Source: CADCVT01 sp036389485 (lineage in GTDB: Bacteria; Actinomycetota; Thermoleophilia; Solirubrobacterales; Solirubrobacteraceae). Taken from it: 64,000 nucleotides of DNA. The DNA is taken from NCBI GenBank assembly GCA_036389485.1, contig DASVPR010000055.1, positions 97,371 through 161,370 of the forward strand, read 5' to 3'. How positions within the stretch are numbered: the first letter of the stretch is position 1; each line of letters starts with the position of its first letter. Position numbers and translations under genes: made by a program. The notes beneath the pieces are model-generated. The model was not told the DNA's origin. It was given only the letters and a program-made list of their open reading frames with translations, and searched no databases. This document shows, piece after piece, positions 44,273 to 51,881 of the stretch.

Positions 44273-45556
44273 ATAGAAGCTCCGCGCCTCACCGTCCTCG
44301 ACTCGGGCGTCCGGGTCGTCACCGAGCGAATGGACTCGGTGCGATCCGCGGCGCTCGGGTTCTGGATCGGCACGGGCTCGGCGGGCGAGGACGACTCGCG
44401 CGCCGGGCTCTCCCATCTCATCGAGCACATGCTCTTCCGGGGGACCGAGAAGTACGGCTCCCTGGAGATCGACCAGCTCTTCGACGCCATGGGCGCCGAG
44501 CTCAACGCGGGCACGGGGAAGGAGACGACCTCGGTCTACGCGCGGGTGCTCGACGTCCACGTGCCCGAGGCGCTGGACGTCATCGCGGACATGGTCTGGC
44601 GCCCCCGGTTCGCCGAGGACGACCTGGCCAACGAGCGCCAGATCGTCCTCGAGGAGATCGCGATGTACGAGGACGACCCGCAGGACAAGGTCTTCGACGT
44701 CCTCGGCGAGGCCGTCTTCCACGGCCATCCGCTGGGGCGGGCGATCATCGGCCGCGCGGAGGTCGTCGCGGGCACGCCGCGGGACGACCTGGCCGCGTTC
44801 CACGCGGGGCGCTACGTGCCGCAGAACGTCGTCGTCGCGGCGGCCGGGTCGGTCGACCACGACGCGCTGGTGGAGCTGGTCGAGCGCTCCCGGGCCGAGC
44901 GGGCGGGGACGTCGCCGCCGCCCCCGTACGAGCCGCCGGTCCCGACGCCCGCCACCGTGCGGTTCGAGACGAAGGACACCGAGCAGGTGCACGTCTGCCT
45001 GGGCGGATGGGGCATCTCGCGCGACGACGAGCGCCGGTACGCGCTGCGCGTGCTCGACACGGTCCTCGGCGGGACGTCCTCGTCGCGCCTGTTCCAGGAG
45101 GTGCGCGAGAAGCGCGGGCTCGCCTACTCGGTCTACTCGTTCCAGTCGCTGTTCGCGGCGACCGGCCAGGTCGGCCTGTACGTCGGCACGCGGCCGGACA
45201 ACGTCGCGCCCGCGCTGCGCGTGGTCGGCGACGAGCTCGCGCGGCTGCGCGAGGATCCCGCGTCGGACGAGGAGCTCGCGCGGGCCAAGGAGAACGTGAA
45301 GGGCCGTGTCGTGCTCGGGCTGGAGTCGACGCTCGCCCGGATGAACCGCCTCGGCTCGTCGGTGCTCGCCGACCAGCCGCTGCTCTCGGTCGAGGACGTG
45401 ATGGAGCGGCTGGACGCGGTGACGCACGACGACGTCGCGGAGCTGGCGCGCGAGCTGTTCGCGCCCGACCGCCTGAGCGCGGCGGGCGTGGGCGCCGACG
45501 AGGCCGCGTTCCGCGCCGCGCTGGAGCCGGTGTCGCCGGCGCTGGCGGCGGCATGA
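44273..45556 (+). CDS. M16-family zinc metallopeptidase, apparent ATA start
   Basis: A processing-peptidase-like enzyme of 408 residues from ATG 44330, or 427 from ATA 44273. Zinc motif HLIEH (residues 29-33 from the ATG), distal Glu in LEEIAMYEDDPQD, and the C-terminal RLFQEVREKRGLAYSVYS of the second domain. After the pnp stop the only in-frame codons before ATG 44330 include ATA 44273, which encodes EAPRLTVLDSGVRVVTER, the missing first beta strand of the family. The enzyme follows pnp as in other actinobacteria. It overlaps dapB by ATGA. Confidence 0.9.
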   Translation: MEAPRLTVLDSGVRVVTERMDSVRSAALGFWIGTGSAGEDDSRAGLSHLIEHMLFRGTEKYGSLEIDQLFDAMGAELNAGTGKETTSVYARVLDVHVPEALDVIADMVWRPRFAEDDLANERQIVLEEIAMYEDDPQDKVFDVLGEAVFHGHPLGRAIIGRAEVVAGTPRDDLAAFHAGRYVPQNVVVAAAGSVDHDALVELVERSRAERAGTSPPPPYEPPVPTPATVRFETKDTEQVHVCLGGWGISRDDERRYALRVLDTVLGGTSSSRLFQEVREKRGLAYSVYSFQSLFAATGQVGLYVGTRPDNVAPALRVVGDELARLREDPASDEELARAKENVKGRVVLGLESTLARMNRLGSSVLADQPLLSVEDVMERLDAVTHDDVAELARELFAPDRLSAAGVGADEAAFRAALEPVSPALAAA

Positions 45557-46206
45557 TCCGGGTCGCGGTCGCCGGCGCCGCGGGGCGCATGGGGGAGGCC
45601 GTCTGCCGCGCGGTCGAGGGCGCGGACGATCTCTCGCTCACCGGTCGCGCCGATCCCGCGCTCGACACGCCCTTGGCCGACGTCCTCGGCGACGCCGACG
45701 TCATCGTCGACTTCACCCGGCCCGACACGGCGCTGGAGAACGTGCTCGCCTGCCTCGACGCCGGGGTGCACGCGGTGGTGGGGACGAGCGGGTGGGACGT
45801 CGAGGCGGTGCGCGGTCGCGGCGGCGCCAACGTCTTCTTCGCGCCCAACTTCGCGATCGGCGCGGTCCTGATGATGCGGTTCGCGGCCGAGGCCTCCAAG
45901 CACATGGCGAAGGCGGAGATCGTCGAGCTGCACCACGACCGCAAGCTCGACAAGCCGTCGGGCACCGCCGCGCGGACCGCCGAGATGATGGACGGCGACG
46001 TGCCGATCCACTCCGTCCGGCTGCCCGGGCTCGTCGCGCACCAGGAGGTGATCCTCGGCGACCTGGGGCAGACGCTCACGATCAGGCACGACTCGCTCGA
46101 CCGCGAGTCGTTCATGCCGGGTGTCCTGCTCGCGGTGCGGAAGGTCGCGTCGCTCGAGACGTCGCCGGTCGTCGGGCTCGAGCACCTGCTGTGGCCGGCG
46201 TCCTGA
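45553..46206 (+). CDS. dapB: 4-Hydroxy-tetrahydrodipicolinate reductase
   Basis: Second step of the diaminopimelate/lysine pathway. It has 217 residues (short, usual 245-270). NAD(P)-binding VAVAGAAGRMGEAVCRAV (4-21), VDFTRP, GTSGWD, and catalytic/substrate region ELHHDRKLDKPSGTA. The shortening comes from a trimmed loop set in the substrate domain, and no frameshift is visible. ATGA overlap with the peptidase gene. Confidence 0.94.
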   Translation: MIRVAVAGAAGRMGEAVCRAVEGADDLSLTGRADPALDTPLADVLGDADVIVDFTRPDTALENVLACLDAGVHAVVGTSGWDVEAVRGRGGANVFFAPNFAIGAVLMMRFAAEASKHMAKAEIVELHHDRKLDKPSGTAARTAEMMDGDVPIHSVRLPGLVAHQEVILGDLGQTLTIRHDSLDRESFMPGVLLAVRKVASLETSPVVGLEHLLWPAS

Positions 46207-46487
46207 TCGCGGTCACCGACCACGCCGCCGAGCGGTACGCCCAGCGCGTCCGCGGGACCCTCGACCCCAAGGCGGAGATCGTGACGCGCGCGTCCCGGGC
46301 CTGGCAGGCCGGCAGCGTCGAGGAGGTCGACCGCGGCCGGACGCTCGTGCGCGACCTGCGCGACCGCTCGCTGGTGTTCGTCTGCCGCCACGACCGGCCG
46401 CGCGGGGAGCTCGTCGTCGTCACGCTGTGGGAGGAGGGCGACGACGCCCGCGTTCCCCGGCGGTTCACCGACGCGCTCGGCCGGTAG
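46191..46487 (+). CDS. Small conserved hypothetical protein
   Basis: A 98-residue protein (VAGVLIAVTDHAAERYAQRVRGTLDPKAEIVTRASRAW...) ending in LVFVCRHDRPRGELVVVTLWEEGDD. The 'DHA.ERY.QR' opening and the closing strand pair look like a RelE/BrnT- or DUF4258-type small fold; I do not assign a function. GTG 46191 overlaps the dapB 3' end by 16 bases. Confidence 0.65.
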   Translation: MAGVLIAVTDHAAERYAQRVRGTLDPKAEIVTRASRAWQAGSVEEVDRGRTLVRDLRDRSLVFVCRHDRPRGELVVVTLWEEGDDARVPRRFTDALGR

Positions 46488-46498
46488 CGTTCGTCCCC

Positions 46499-46942
46499 GT
46501 GCGCCGCTCCGCCGCAACGCTGCTGCTCGCGCTCGCGTTCGCCGGATGCGGCGGCGACGACCAGCTCTCGCCGGAGGAGTACCGCTCGCAGCTGCGCAAG
46601 ATCTGCGCGGAGTCCGACCGGAAGACCAACCAGGTCACCGAGCCGACGCGCGCGACGCCCGAGGCGATCGCCGACTACCTGCGGCGCCTGCGCGACATCA
46701 ACGCGCAGACGATCAAGAAGGTGGAGGAGCTCGACCCGCCGGACGAGCTGAAGGACGCGCACGAGCGCGCGCTGAAGGCCAACCGCGAGGGCCGCGAGAA
46801 GGTCGACGACGTCATCGAGGAGCTCCAGAAGGGCGGCGAGCCGACGGAGGTCCTCAGCGAGGCGCGCAAGGACCTCGAGGCGGCGAGCCGCGCCGCGAAG
46901 CAGGCCGCCCGGGACGTTGGCGTCCCCGAGTGCGGGAACTAG
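46499..46942 (+). CDS. Small lipoprotein with helical domain
   Basis: A 147-residue lipoprotein with signal VRRSAATLLLALAFAGC and lipobox Cys17, then GGDDQ. The mature part is nearly all helix (EEYRSQLRKICAESDRKTNQV, PEAIADYLRRLRDINAQTIKKVEELDPPDELKDAHERALKANREGREKVDDVIEELQKG), with two Cys (one near the start, one at VPECGN) that could form a disulfide. Function unknown. This pattern is frequent among actinobacterial lipoproteins. Confidence 0.78.
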   Translation: MRRSAATLLLALAFAGCGGDDQLSPEEYRSQLRKICAESDRKTNQVTEPTRATPEAIADYLRRLRDINAQTIKKVEELDPPDELKDAHERALKANREGREKVDDVIEELQKGGEPTEVLSEARKDLEAASRAAKQAARDVGVPECGN

Positions 46943-46952
46943 CCCCCGCGGG

Positions 46953-46958
46953 CATACT
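46953..46958 (+). promoter_or_regulatory. -10 box of the 46965 gene
   Basis: CATACT lies 6 bases before the ATG (46965), giving a leaderless spacing. The preceding lipoprotein gene ends 11 bases upstream of this box. Confidence 0.45.
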
Positions 46959-46964
46959 GCGCCC

Positions 46965-47315
46965 ATGGGTTTCATGGACAAGGCCAAGAAGATGGCCGAG
47001 CAGGCGCAGAGCAAGCTGGACGAGGTCCAGAAGAACTTCAACGAGAAGCAGGGCTCGGGTGGGGAGCAGCAGGGCGGCGGCGTCGAGTACGACGAGCACG
47101 GCCGTCCGGTGAACTCCGCCGCGGACGCCCCGCCGGCGCCCGCGCCCGCGGCGACCCCCACTTCACCCTCCTCGGAGTCGACTCCCACTTCACCCTCCCC
47201 GGAGTCGAACAAGGTGGAAGGGGACCCGCTCCTCGAGGAGAGCGAGCGCGAGGCGCCGTCGCCGCCGCCGTCGGGCTCGAAGCCGGGCATGACCAGCGGC
47301 GACCCGCTCGGGTAG
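46965..47315 (+). CDS. Small disordered protein with in-frame repeats
   Basis: A 116-residue protein. The N-terminus (MGFMDKAKKMAEQAQSKLDEVQKNFNEKQG) is an amphipathic helix; the rest is Gly/Gln, Pro/Ala and Ser/Pro-rich and probably disordered. Residues about 65-82 are two 9-residue repeats (TPTSPSSES, TPTSPSPES). The helix recalls antitoxin-like or CsbD/YtxH-like small proteins of actinobacteria, but no assignment is made. Confidence 0.7.
   Translation: MGFMDKAKKMAEQAQSKLDEVQKNFNEKQGSGGEQQGGGVEYDEHGRPVNSAADAPPAPAPAATPTSPSSESTPTSPSPESNKVEGDPLLEESEREAPSPPPSGSKPGMTSGDPLG
47157..47208 (+). repeat. Two 25-bp direct repeats (27-bp period) inside the coding region
   Basis: 47157-47181 and 47184-47208 differ at one base. 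Each has CCCACTTCACCCTCC followed by GGAGTCGA. The junction forms the palindrome GGAGTCGACTCC (47174-47185). The 27-bp period keeps the frame open. Confidence 0.75.
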
Positions 47316-47327
47316 CACGCTGCGCGG

Positions 47328-47333
47328 TACTGT
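47328..47333 (+). promoter_or_regulatory. -10 box of dapA
   Basis: TACTGT lies 10 bases before the dapA ATG, in the 28-base gap after the preceding gene. This would give a leader of only a few bases. Confidence 0.4.
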
Positions 47334-47343
47334 CCACGGTCGG

Positions 47344-48207
47344 ATGCCGGCCCTGGGCACCATCCTGACCGCGATCGTCACGCCCTTCGACGACGACGGC
47401 GCCTTCGACGAGGACGCGTTCGTCGCGCTGCACCGGCACGTCGTCCGCCTCGGCTCGGACGGCGTGGTGGCGTGCGGCACGACCGGCGAGGCCTCGACCC
47501 TCAGCGACGAGGAGCACCTGCGCGTCATCGAGCTCGCGGTGGCCGAGAAGCCCGAGGGGACCACGGTCATCGCGGGCACCGGCTCGAACGACACGCGCCA
47601 CGCGGTCGAGATGACCGAGCGCGCGACGGCCCTCGGCGTCGACGGGATCCTCTCGGTGACGCCGTACTACAACAAGCCGCCGCGGCGCGGCCTGATCGCG
47701 CACTACACGGAGATCGCGAAGGCGACGGACAAGCCGATCGTGCTCTACAACATCCCGCAGCGCACCGGCCTCGACATGCCGAACGACCTCCTCGCCGAGC
47801 TGGCGCAGATCGACGGGATCGAGGCGGTCAAGCAGGCCAACCACGCGAACCTCGCGCCGGTCGACGGCCTGCGCATCTACGCCGGCAACGACGACATGCT
47901 CGCCGACGTGCTGGACCTCGGCGAGGCCGGGGGCATCCTGACCGGCAGCCATCTGGTCGGCGACCGGATGCGCAGCATGGTCGACGCGTCGCCGGAGGAG
48001 CGCCGGCGGATCGAGGACGGCCTGCGCCCGCTCTACGAGGCGCTCGGCCGCCACCCGGCCGCCATGGTCCTGAAGGCCGCGCTCGAGCTGATCGGCATCC
48101 GCGCCGGCCGGCCGCGCCTGCCGTACGTCGAGCTCGACGAGGCCGAGAGGGCGGAGCTGCGGGGCGCGCTCGAGCGCGAGGGGCTGCTGGAAGCCGCCCG
48201 CAGTTGA
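47344..48207 (+). CDS. dapA: 4-Hydroxy-tetrahydrodipicolinate synthase
   Basis: Condenses pyruvate with aspartate semialdehyde, the first step of the diaminopimelate pathway. It is a 287-residue TIM barrel. Schiff-base Lys163 is in EAVKQAN, Tyr135 in LYNIPQRTG, and CGTTGEASTL (44-53) forms the active-site loop. dapB is 1.1 kb upstream with three small genes between. TTGA overlap with rnj. Confidence 0.95.
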   Translation: MPALGTILTAIVTPFDDDGAFDEDAFVALHRHVVRLGSDGVVACGTTGEASTLSDEEHLRVIELAVAEKPEGTTVIAGTGSNDTRHAVEMTERATALGVDGILSVTPYYNKPPRRGLIAHYTEIAKATDKPIVLYNIPQRTGLDMPNDLLAELAQIDGIEAVKQANHANLAPVDGLRIYAGNDDMLADVLDLGEAGGILTGSHLVGDRMRSMVDASPEERRRIEDGLRPLYEALGRHPAAMVLKAALELIGIRAGRPRLPYVELDEAERAELRGALEREGLLEAARS

Positions 48208-49865
48208 GCGGCCCGCTTCGGATCCTCCCTCTCGGCGGCCTCGGCGAGATCGGGAAGAACATGACCGTCCTCGAGTACGAGGACCGGATCGTCGTCGTTG
48301 ACACCGGGCTGCGGTTCCCGACGGCGGAGATGCCGGGCGTCGACCTCGTCCTGCCCGACTTCACCTACCTGCGCGACCGCTCCGAGGACATCGAGGCGAT
48401 CGTCATCACGCACGCGCACGAGGACCACGTCGGCGCGCTGCCGTGGGTGCTGCGCGAGATGGACGACCCGCCGCCGGTCTACGGCGGCAAGCTCACGATG
48501 GCGATGGCCCGCTCGCGGCTGGACGAGCACCGGCTGCGCGAGGTCGAGCTGGAGGACGTCGATCCCGGCGAGATCATCGACGCCGGCCCGTTCCGGATCG
48601 AGACGATCCACATGACGCACTCGATCCCCGACGCGCGCGCCGTCGCCGTGACGACCGACGTCGGCACGGTCCTCGTCACCGGCGACTACAAGTTCGACCA
48701 GACGCCGGTCGACCAGCCGGGCCCCGACCTGTCGCGCTTGGCGCGGCTCGGCGACGAGGGCCTGCTCCTGCTCTGCGGCGACTCGACGAACGCCGACAGG
48801 CCCGGGTGGTCGGTGAGCGAGCGCGGCGTCGGGCCGCGGCTGCAGGAGGTCATCGAACGGGCCCGCGGCCGCGTGATCGTCACGAGCTTCGCGTCGAACA
48901 TCCACCGCGTGCAGCAGGTCATCCACGCCGCGGCGGCGCTCGACCGCCGCGTCGCGCTCGTCGGCCGGTCGATGCGCAAGTACCTGAACATCGCGAAGTC
49001 GCTCGGCCACATGGAGGTGCCCGACGGGATCCTCGTCGCGCCCCGCGAGATCGACGACTTCCCCGACCACAAGCTGATCGTGATGTCGACGGGGTCGCAG
49101 GGCGAGCCGGGCAGCGCGCTGCGCCGGATGGCCCACAACGACCACCCGGCGGTCGAGCTGAAGCAGGGCGACACGGTCGTCTTCAGCGCGACGCCGATCC
49201 CCGGCAACGAGCGCGCGATCAACGACACGATCGACCGCCTGTTCCGCATCGGGTGCACGGTCGTCACCGCGCGCGACGCGCCGATCCACGCCTCCGGCCA
49301 CGGGCACGCGGAGGAGATCAAGCTGATGGCCGGCCTGACGCGGCCGCGGTACCTGCTGCCGTGCCACGGCGACCACAAGCGGATCCGCCTGCACGGCGAG
49401 CTGGCCGAGGCGGTGGGGATGGACCCCGACGACATCTTCCGCGGCGAGAACGGCACGCCGCTCGAGATCGACGGCACCGGCGCGCGGTTCGGCGAGCGCG
49501 AGCAGTCCGGCGTGATCTTCGTCGACGGGATCGAGATCGGGGACGTCAACGACGTCGCGCTGCGCGACCGGCGGATGCTGTCGGCCGACGGGATCTTCGT
49601 GATCGTCGCGACGATCTCCGAGCAGACCGGCCAGTCGGTCGCCGACCCCGAGGTGATCTTCCGGGGCGTCCCGTTCACCGACGAGGCCGAGCAGCTGCTC
49701 GGGGACCTGCGCGACTGCGTCGACTCGTCGCTGCAGCGCGCGGCCGAGGAGGAGATCCGCGAGGTCGACCTCCTCGAGAAGGTCCTGCACGACGACCTCG
49801 GCCAGTTCGTCTACGACAGGCTCAGGCGGCGCCCGATGGTGCTGCCGGTCGTGGTCGAGGTCTAG
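48204..49865 (+). CDS. rnj: Ribonuclease J
   Basis: A 553-residue metallo-beta-lactamase/beta-CASP ribonuclease for mRNA decay and rRNA maturation. Zinc motif HAHEDH (70-75), beta-CASP core (STNADRPGWSVSE, TSFASNIHRVQQVIHAAA, STGSQGEPGSALRRM), motif IHASGHGHAEEIK and LLPCHGDHK. The gene pair dapA-rnj and the nearby ftsK are standard in actinobacteria. TTG start overlapping dapA. Its 3' end overlaps the convergent MFS gene by 44 bases. Confidence 0.95.
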   Translation: MSGPLRILPLGGLGEIGKNMTVLEYEDRIVVVDTGLRFPTAEMPGVDLVLPDFTYLRDRSEDIEAIVITHAHEDHVGALPWVLREMDDPPPVYGGKLTMAMARSRLDEHRLREVELEDVDPGEIIDAGPFRIETIHMTHSIPDARAVAVTTDVGTVLVTGDYKFDQTPVDQPGPDLSRLARLGDEGLLLLCGDSTNADRPGWSVSERGVGPRLQEVIERARGRVIVTSFASNIHRVQQVIHAAAALDRRVALVGRSMRKYLNIAKSLGHMEVPDGILVAPREIDDFPDHKLIVMSTGSQGEPGSALRRMAHNDHPAVELKQGDTVVFSATPIPGNERAINDTIDRLFRIGCTVVTARDAPIHASGHGHAEEIKLMAGLTRPRYLLPCHGDHKRIRLHGELAEAVGMDPDDIFRGENGTPLEIDGTGARFGEREQSGVIFVDGIEIGDVNDVALRDRRMLSADGIFVIVATISEQTGQSVADPEVIFRGVPFTDEAEQLLGDLRDCVDSSLQRAAEEEIREVDLLEKVLHDDLGQFVYDRLRRRPMVLPVVVEV

Positions 49866-51096
49866 CGGGGGCGCTCGCGCGCGTCCCGGCGGCGAGCGCC
49901 GCGGCGCACAGCGCGAGGCCCGCGCAGACGCCCCAGGCGAGGGCAAGCCCCGCCGCGCCGGCGAGCGGCGTGAGCACGAGGTTGCCGCCGATCCCCCCGG
50001 TCTGCATCGCGAGGCCCTCCGCGGACGCGATCGTCGCGCGGTTGCGCCCTTCGATCGCGTCGTGCAGCGTCTCGTAGTGGATCGGGTCCACCACGCCGAC
50101 GGCCCAGAAGTAGGCGAGGTAGACGACGCAGAAGAGCGCGACCGTGTCGACGACCGCGAGCAGCGCGAGCGACAGCCCCAGCGCGACGTACGCGCCCGGG
50201 AACGCGCGGGCCCGGCCGGCGGCGCGCGAGAGGCGCGGGCTGAGCGCCGATCCGAGCGCGGCGGCGAGCATCGACGCGGCGGCGAGGGCGCCGAACAGCG
50301 GCGCGTTGCCGGCGGAGCCGCCGCCGAGGAGGTCGGCGAGCCGCGGCTGCCACAGCAGCTCGGTCGTCGACATGATGGTCCCGACCGCGAGCGCCGACAG
50401 GAGGAGGAGCCGGACGGTGCGCGAGGCGCGGGCCGCCTTGAGGCCCGCGATCGTCGTCGCGCCGGCGGCGCGCCAGCCGCCGGTGCGCACGTGCGTCGGC
50501 TCCTCGACGTAGCGCAGGACGGCGGCGACGAAGACCAGCGCGCCGGCGACACCCGCGAGCGAGGGGACCGAGAACTTGACGAGCGTCGCGCCGCCGGACT
50601 CGTCGAGCCCGCCGCCGAGCAGCGCCGGCAGCAGCCCGCCGGCGGTCGCGGCCGCCGCCATGGTCACGCCCTCGACCGTCGCGGCGGTGGCCAGCGGCCG
50701 GTGCAGCGCGAGCTCGGGGTCGATCGCGCGGGCCTCGTCGACGAACCACGCCTCCAGCGAGCCCGAGATGAGCGCGCGCCCCGCGGCGATGACCCCGAGC
50801 GCGAGCATGAACGCCGGCACGCCGGTGGCCACAGCGAAGACCGCGAGGCCGGCGGCGGTCAGGACACCGCCGATGACGAGCGTGATCCGCCGGCCGATCG
50901 CGTCGGCCAGGCCGCCGCTCGGGACCTCGAGCAGGATCGCGACGATGCTGTGCATCGCGAAGATGACGCCGACCTCGGCGAGGCTCAGGCCGCGGTCCTG
51001 GGGGAGGAGGACGAGGAACGGCAGCGTGATCCCGAGCGGGAGCCAGCGCAGCGCGCGCAGCATGGCGAAGCGGCGGGCGAGCGTCCGCGTCGTCAC
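49822..51096 (-). CDS. MFS transporter (probable drug exporter)
   Basis: A 424-residue protein with about 12 membrane helices. The MFS loop motif is GLADAIGRRITLVIGG between helices 2 and 3. The second half has ALSPRLSRAAGRARAFPG. It is coupled to an ArsR-type repressor gene by a GTGA overlap, a common arrangement for exporters induced by their substrate. The substrate cannot be told. The last about 14 codons are a low-complexity Ala/Pro/Arg tail overlapping rnj. Confidence 0.87.
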   Translation of the reverse strand: MTTRTLARRFAMLRALRWLPLGITLPFLVLLPQDRGLSLAEVGVIFAMHSIVAILLEVPSGGLADAIGRRITLVIGGVLTAAGLAVFAVATGVPAFMLALGVIAAGRALISGSLEAWFVDEARAIDPELALHRPLATAATVEGVTMAAAATAGGLLPALLGGGLDESGGATLVKFSVPSLAGVAGALVFVAAVLRYVEEPTHVRTGGWRAAGATTIAGLKAARASRTVRLLLLSALAVGTIMSTTELLWQPRLADLLGGGSAGNAPLFGALAAASMLAAALGSALSPRLSRAAGRARAFPGAYVALGLSLALLAVVDTVALFCVVYLAYFWAVGVVDPIHYETLHDAIEGRNRATIASAEGLAMQTGGIGGNLVLTPLAGAAGLALAWGVCAGLALCAAALAAGTRASAPARPRPRPAAPSGAA

Positions 51097-51677
51097 AGGA
51101 TCGTCCCGTCGTCGGGGAACGCGGCGTAGAGGATCCCTACGCGCTCCCCGTCCTCGCTCTCCTCGGCCGCGTAGCGCTCGACGAGGGCCTGCAGGTCGGC
51201 GGAGAGCCGGCGCAGCTGGTCCGGCGTGAGCTTCATCCAGCGGTCGCCGCCGGCGGACGCCCCGCGCCAGCGCTCGTCGAGGTCGGGCTCGCGGACCGCG
51301 ACCTTCTCGAGCCAGCGGCCGTACATCCGCGCCGCCTCGACGTTCAGCGCGCGGCTCGCCTCGACCCTGCCGGCGTGCTCGACGGGGTCGTCCTCCGGCG
51401 GCGGGACGTGCCACTCGGTGGCGTCGTGGCTGGCCCGCCACCAGCGCTCGCGGCCCCCTTCGCCGCTGCGCTCCGGGTCGTCCTCCACGAACCCGCGCTC
51501 GGCGAGCGCGCGGAGGTGGTAGCTCGTCAGCCCGCTGCTGACCCCGAACCGCCGCGCGAGGTCGGAAGCGGTGGCCGGTCCATCGAGCCGCAGCGCCCCG
51601 AGCAGCCGCAGCCGAAGCGGATGCGCGAGCGCGCGAAGGTCCTGGGGCTCGGTGACGCGGCGGACGTTGAGGGCCAT
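51093..51677 (-). CDS. ArsR-family transcriptional repressor of the MFS gene
   Basis: A 194-residue regulator. The winged helix (residues 8-80) has LRALAHPLRLRLLGALRLDGPATASDLARRFGVSSGLTSYHLRALAERGFVEDD with recognition helix GLTSYHLRAL. The C-terminal part (95-194) is a larger helical domain with an aromatic-rich start (RERWWRASHDATEWHVP) that may bind ligand. It has no Cys metal site. The ATG at 51677 overlaps a palindromic operator, so it is probably autoregulated. It precedes the transporter in the same operon. Confidence 0.88.
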   Translation of the reverse strand: MALNVRRVTEPQDLRALAHPLRLRLLGALRLDGPATASDLARRFGVSSGLTSYHLRALAERGFVEDDPERSGEGGRERWWRASHDATEWHVPPPEDDPVEHAGRVEASRALNVEAARMYGRWLEKVAVREPDLDERWRGASAGGDRWMKLTPDQLRRLSADLQALVERYAAEESEDGERVGILYAAFPDDGTIL

Positions 51678-51708
51678 TGCAAAGACATCTTTGCAAAGAA
51701 CCCTTTGC
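51677..51708 (-). promoter_or_regulatory. Palindromic operator of the ArsR-MFS operon
   Basis: TTGCAAAGACATCTTTGCAA (51677-51696) is a perfect 9+2+9 palindrome touching the ArsR start codon. A second inverted pair GCAAAG/CTTTGC (51693-51708, 4-base gap) overlaps it, making three CTTTGC-type half sites. It covers the -10 and start region on the minus strand. Confidence 0.8.
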
Positions 51709-51723
51709 GACGCCACCCTCCGG

Positions 51724-51874
51724 GGGGACAGTCCCCTTAACCAACCGGGGACAGTCCCCTTAACAATCGGGGGACAGTCCCCTTCACATTGCGGTGCCAG
51801 GCACGTGAACATTGCGGTGCCAGGCACGTGAACATTGCGGTGCCAGGCACGTGAACATTGCGGTGCCAGGCACC
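51724..51874. repeat. Array of seven 13-bp palindromes with 23-bp period
   Basis: Cores start at 51724, 51747, 51770 (GGGGACAGTCCCC) and at 51793, 51816, 51839, 51862 (GGTGCCAGGCAC plus G or C). Each is a 6-1-6 or 5-1-5 palindrome centred on A, separated by 10-base spacers (for example TTAACCAACC, TTCACATTGC, TGAACATTGC). The last core is the full GGTGCCAGGCACC. The array fills the space between the histidine kinase stop and the ArsR operator. Confidence 0.93.
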
Positions 51875-51881
51875 GCGGGGG

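Noticed and set aside
51724..51874. CRISPR array
   Set aside because: Repeats are only 13 bp, spacers 10 bp and similar to each other, and there are no cas genes in the window.
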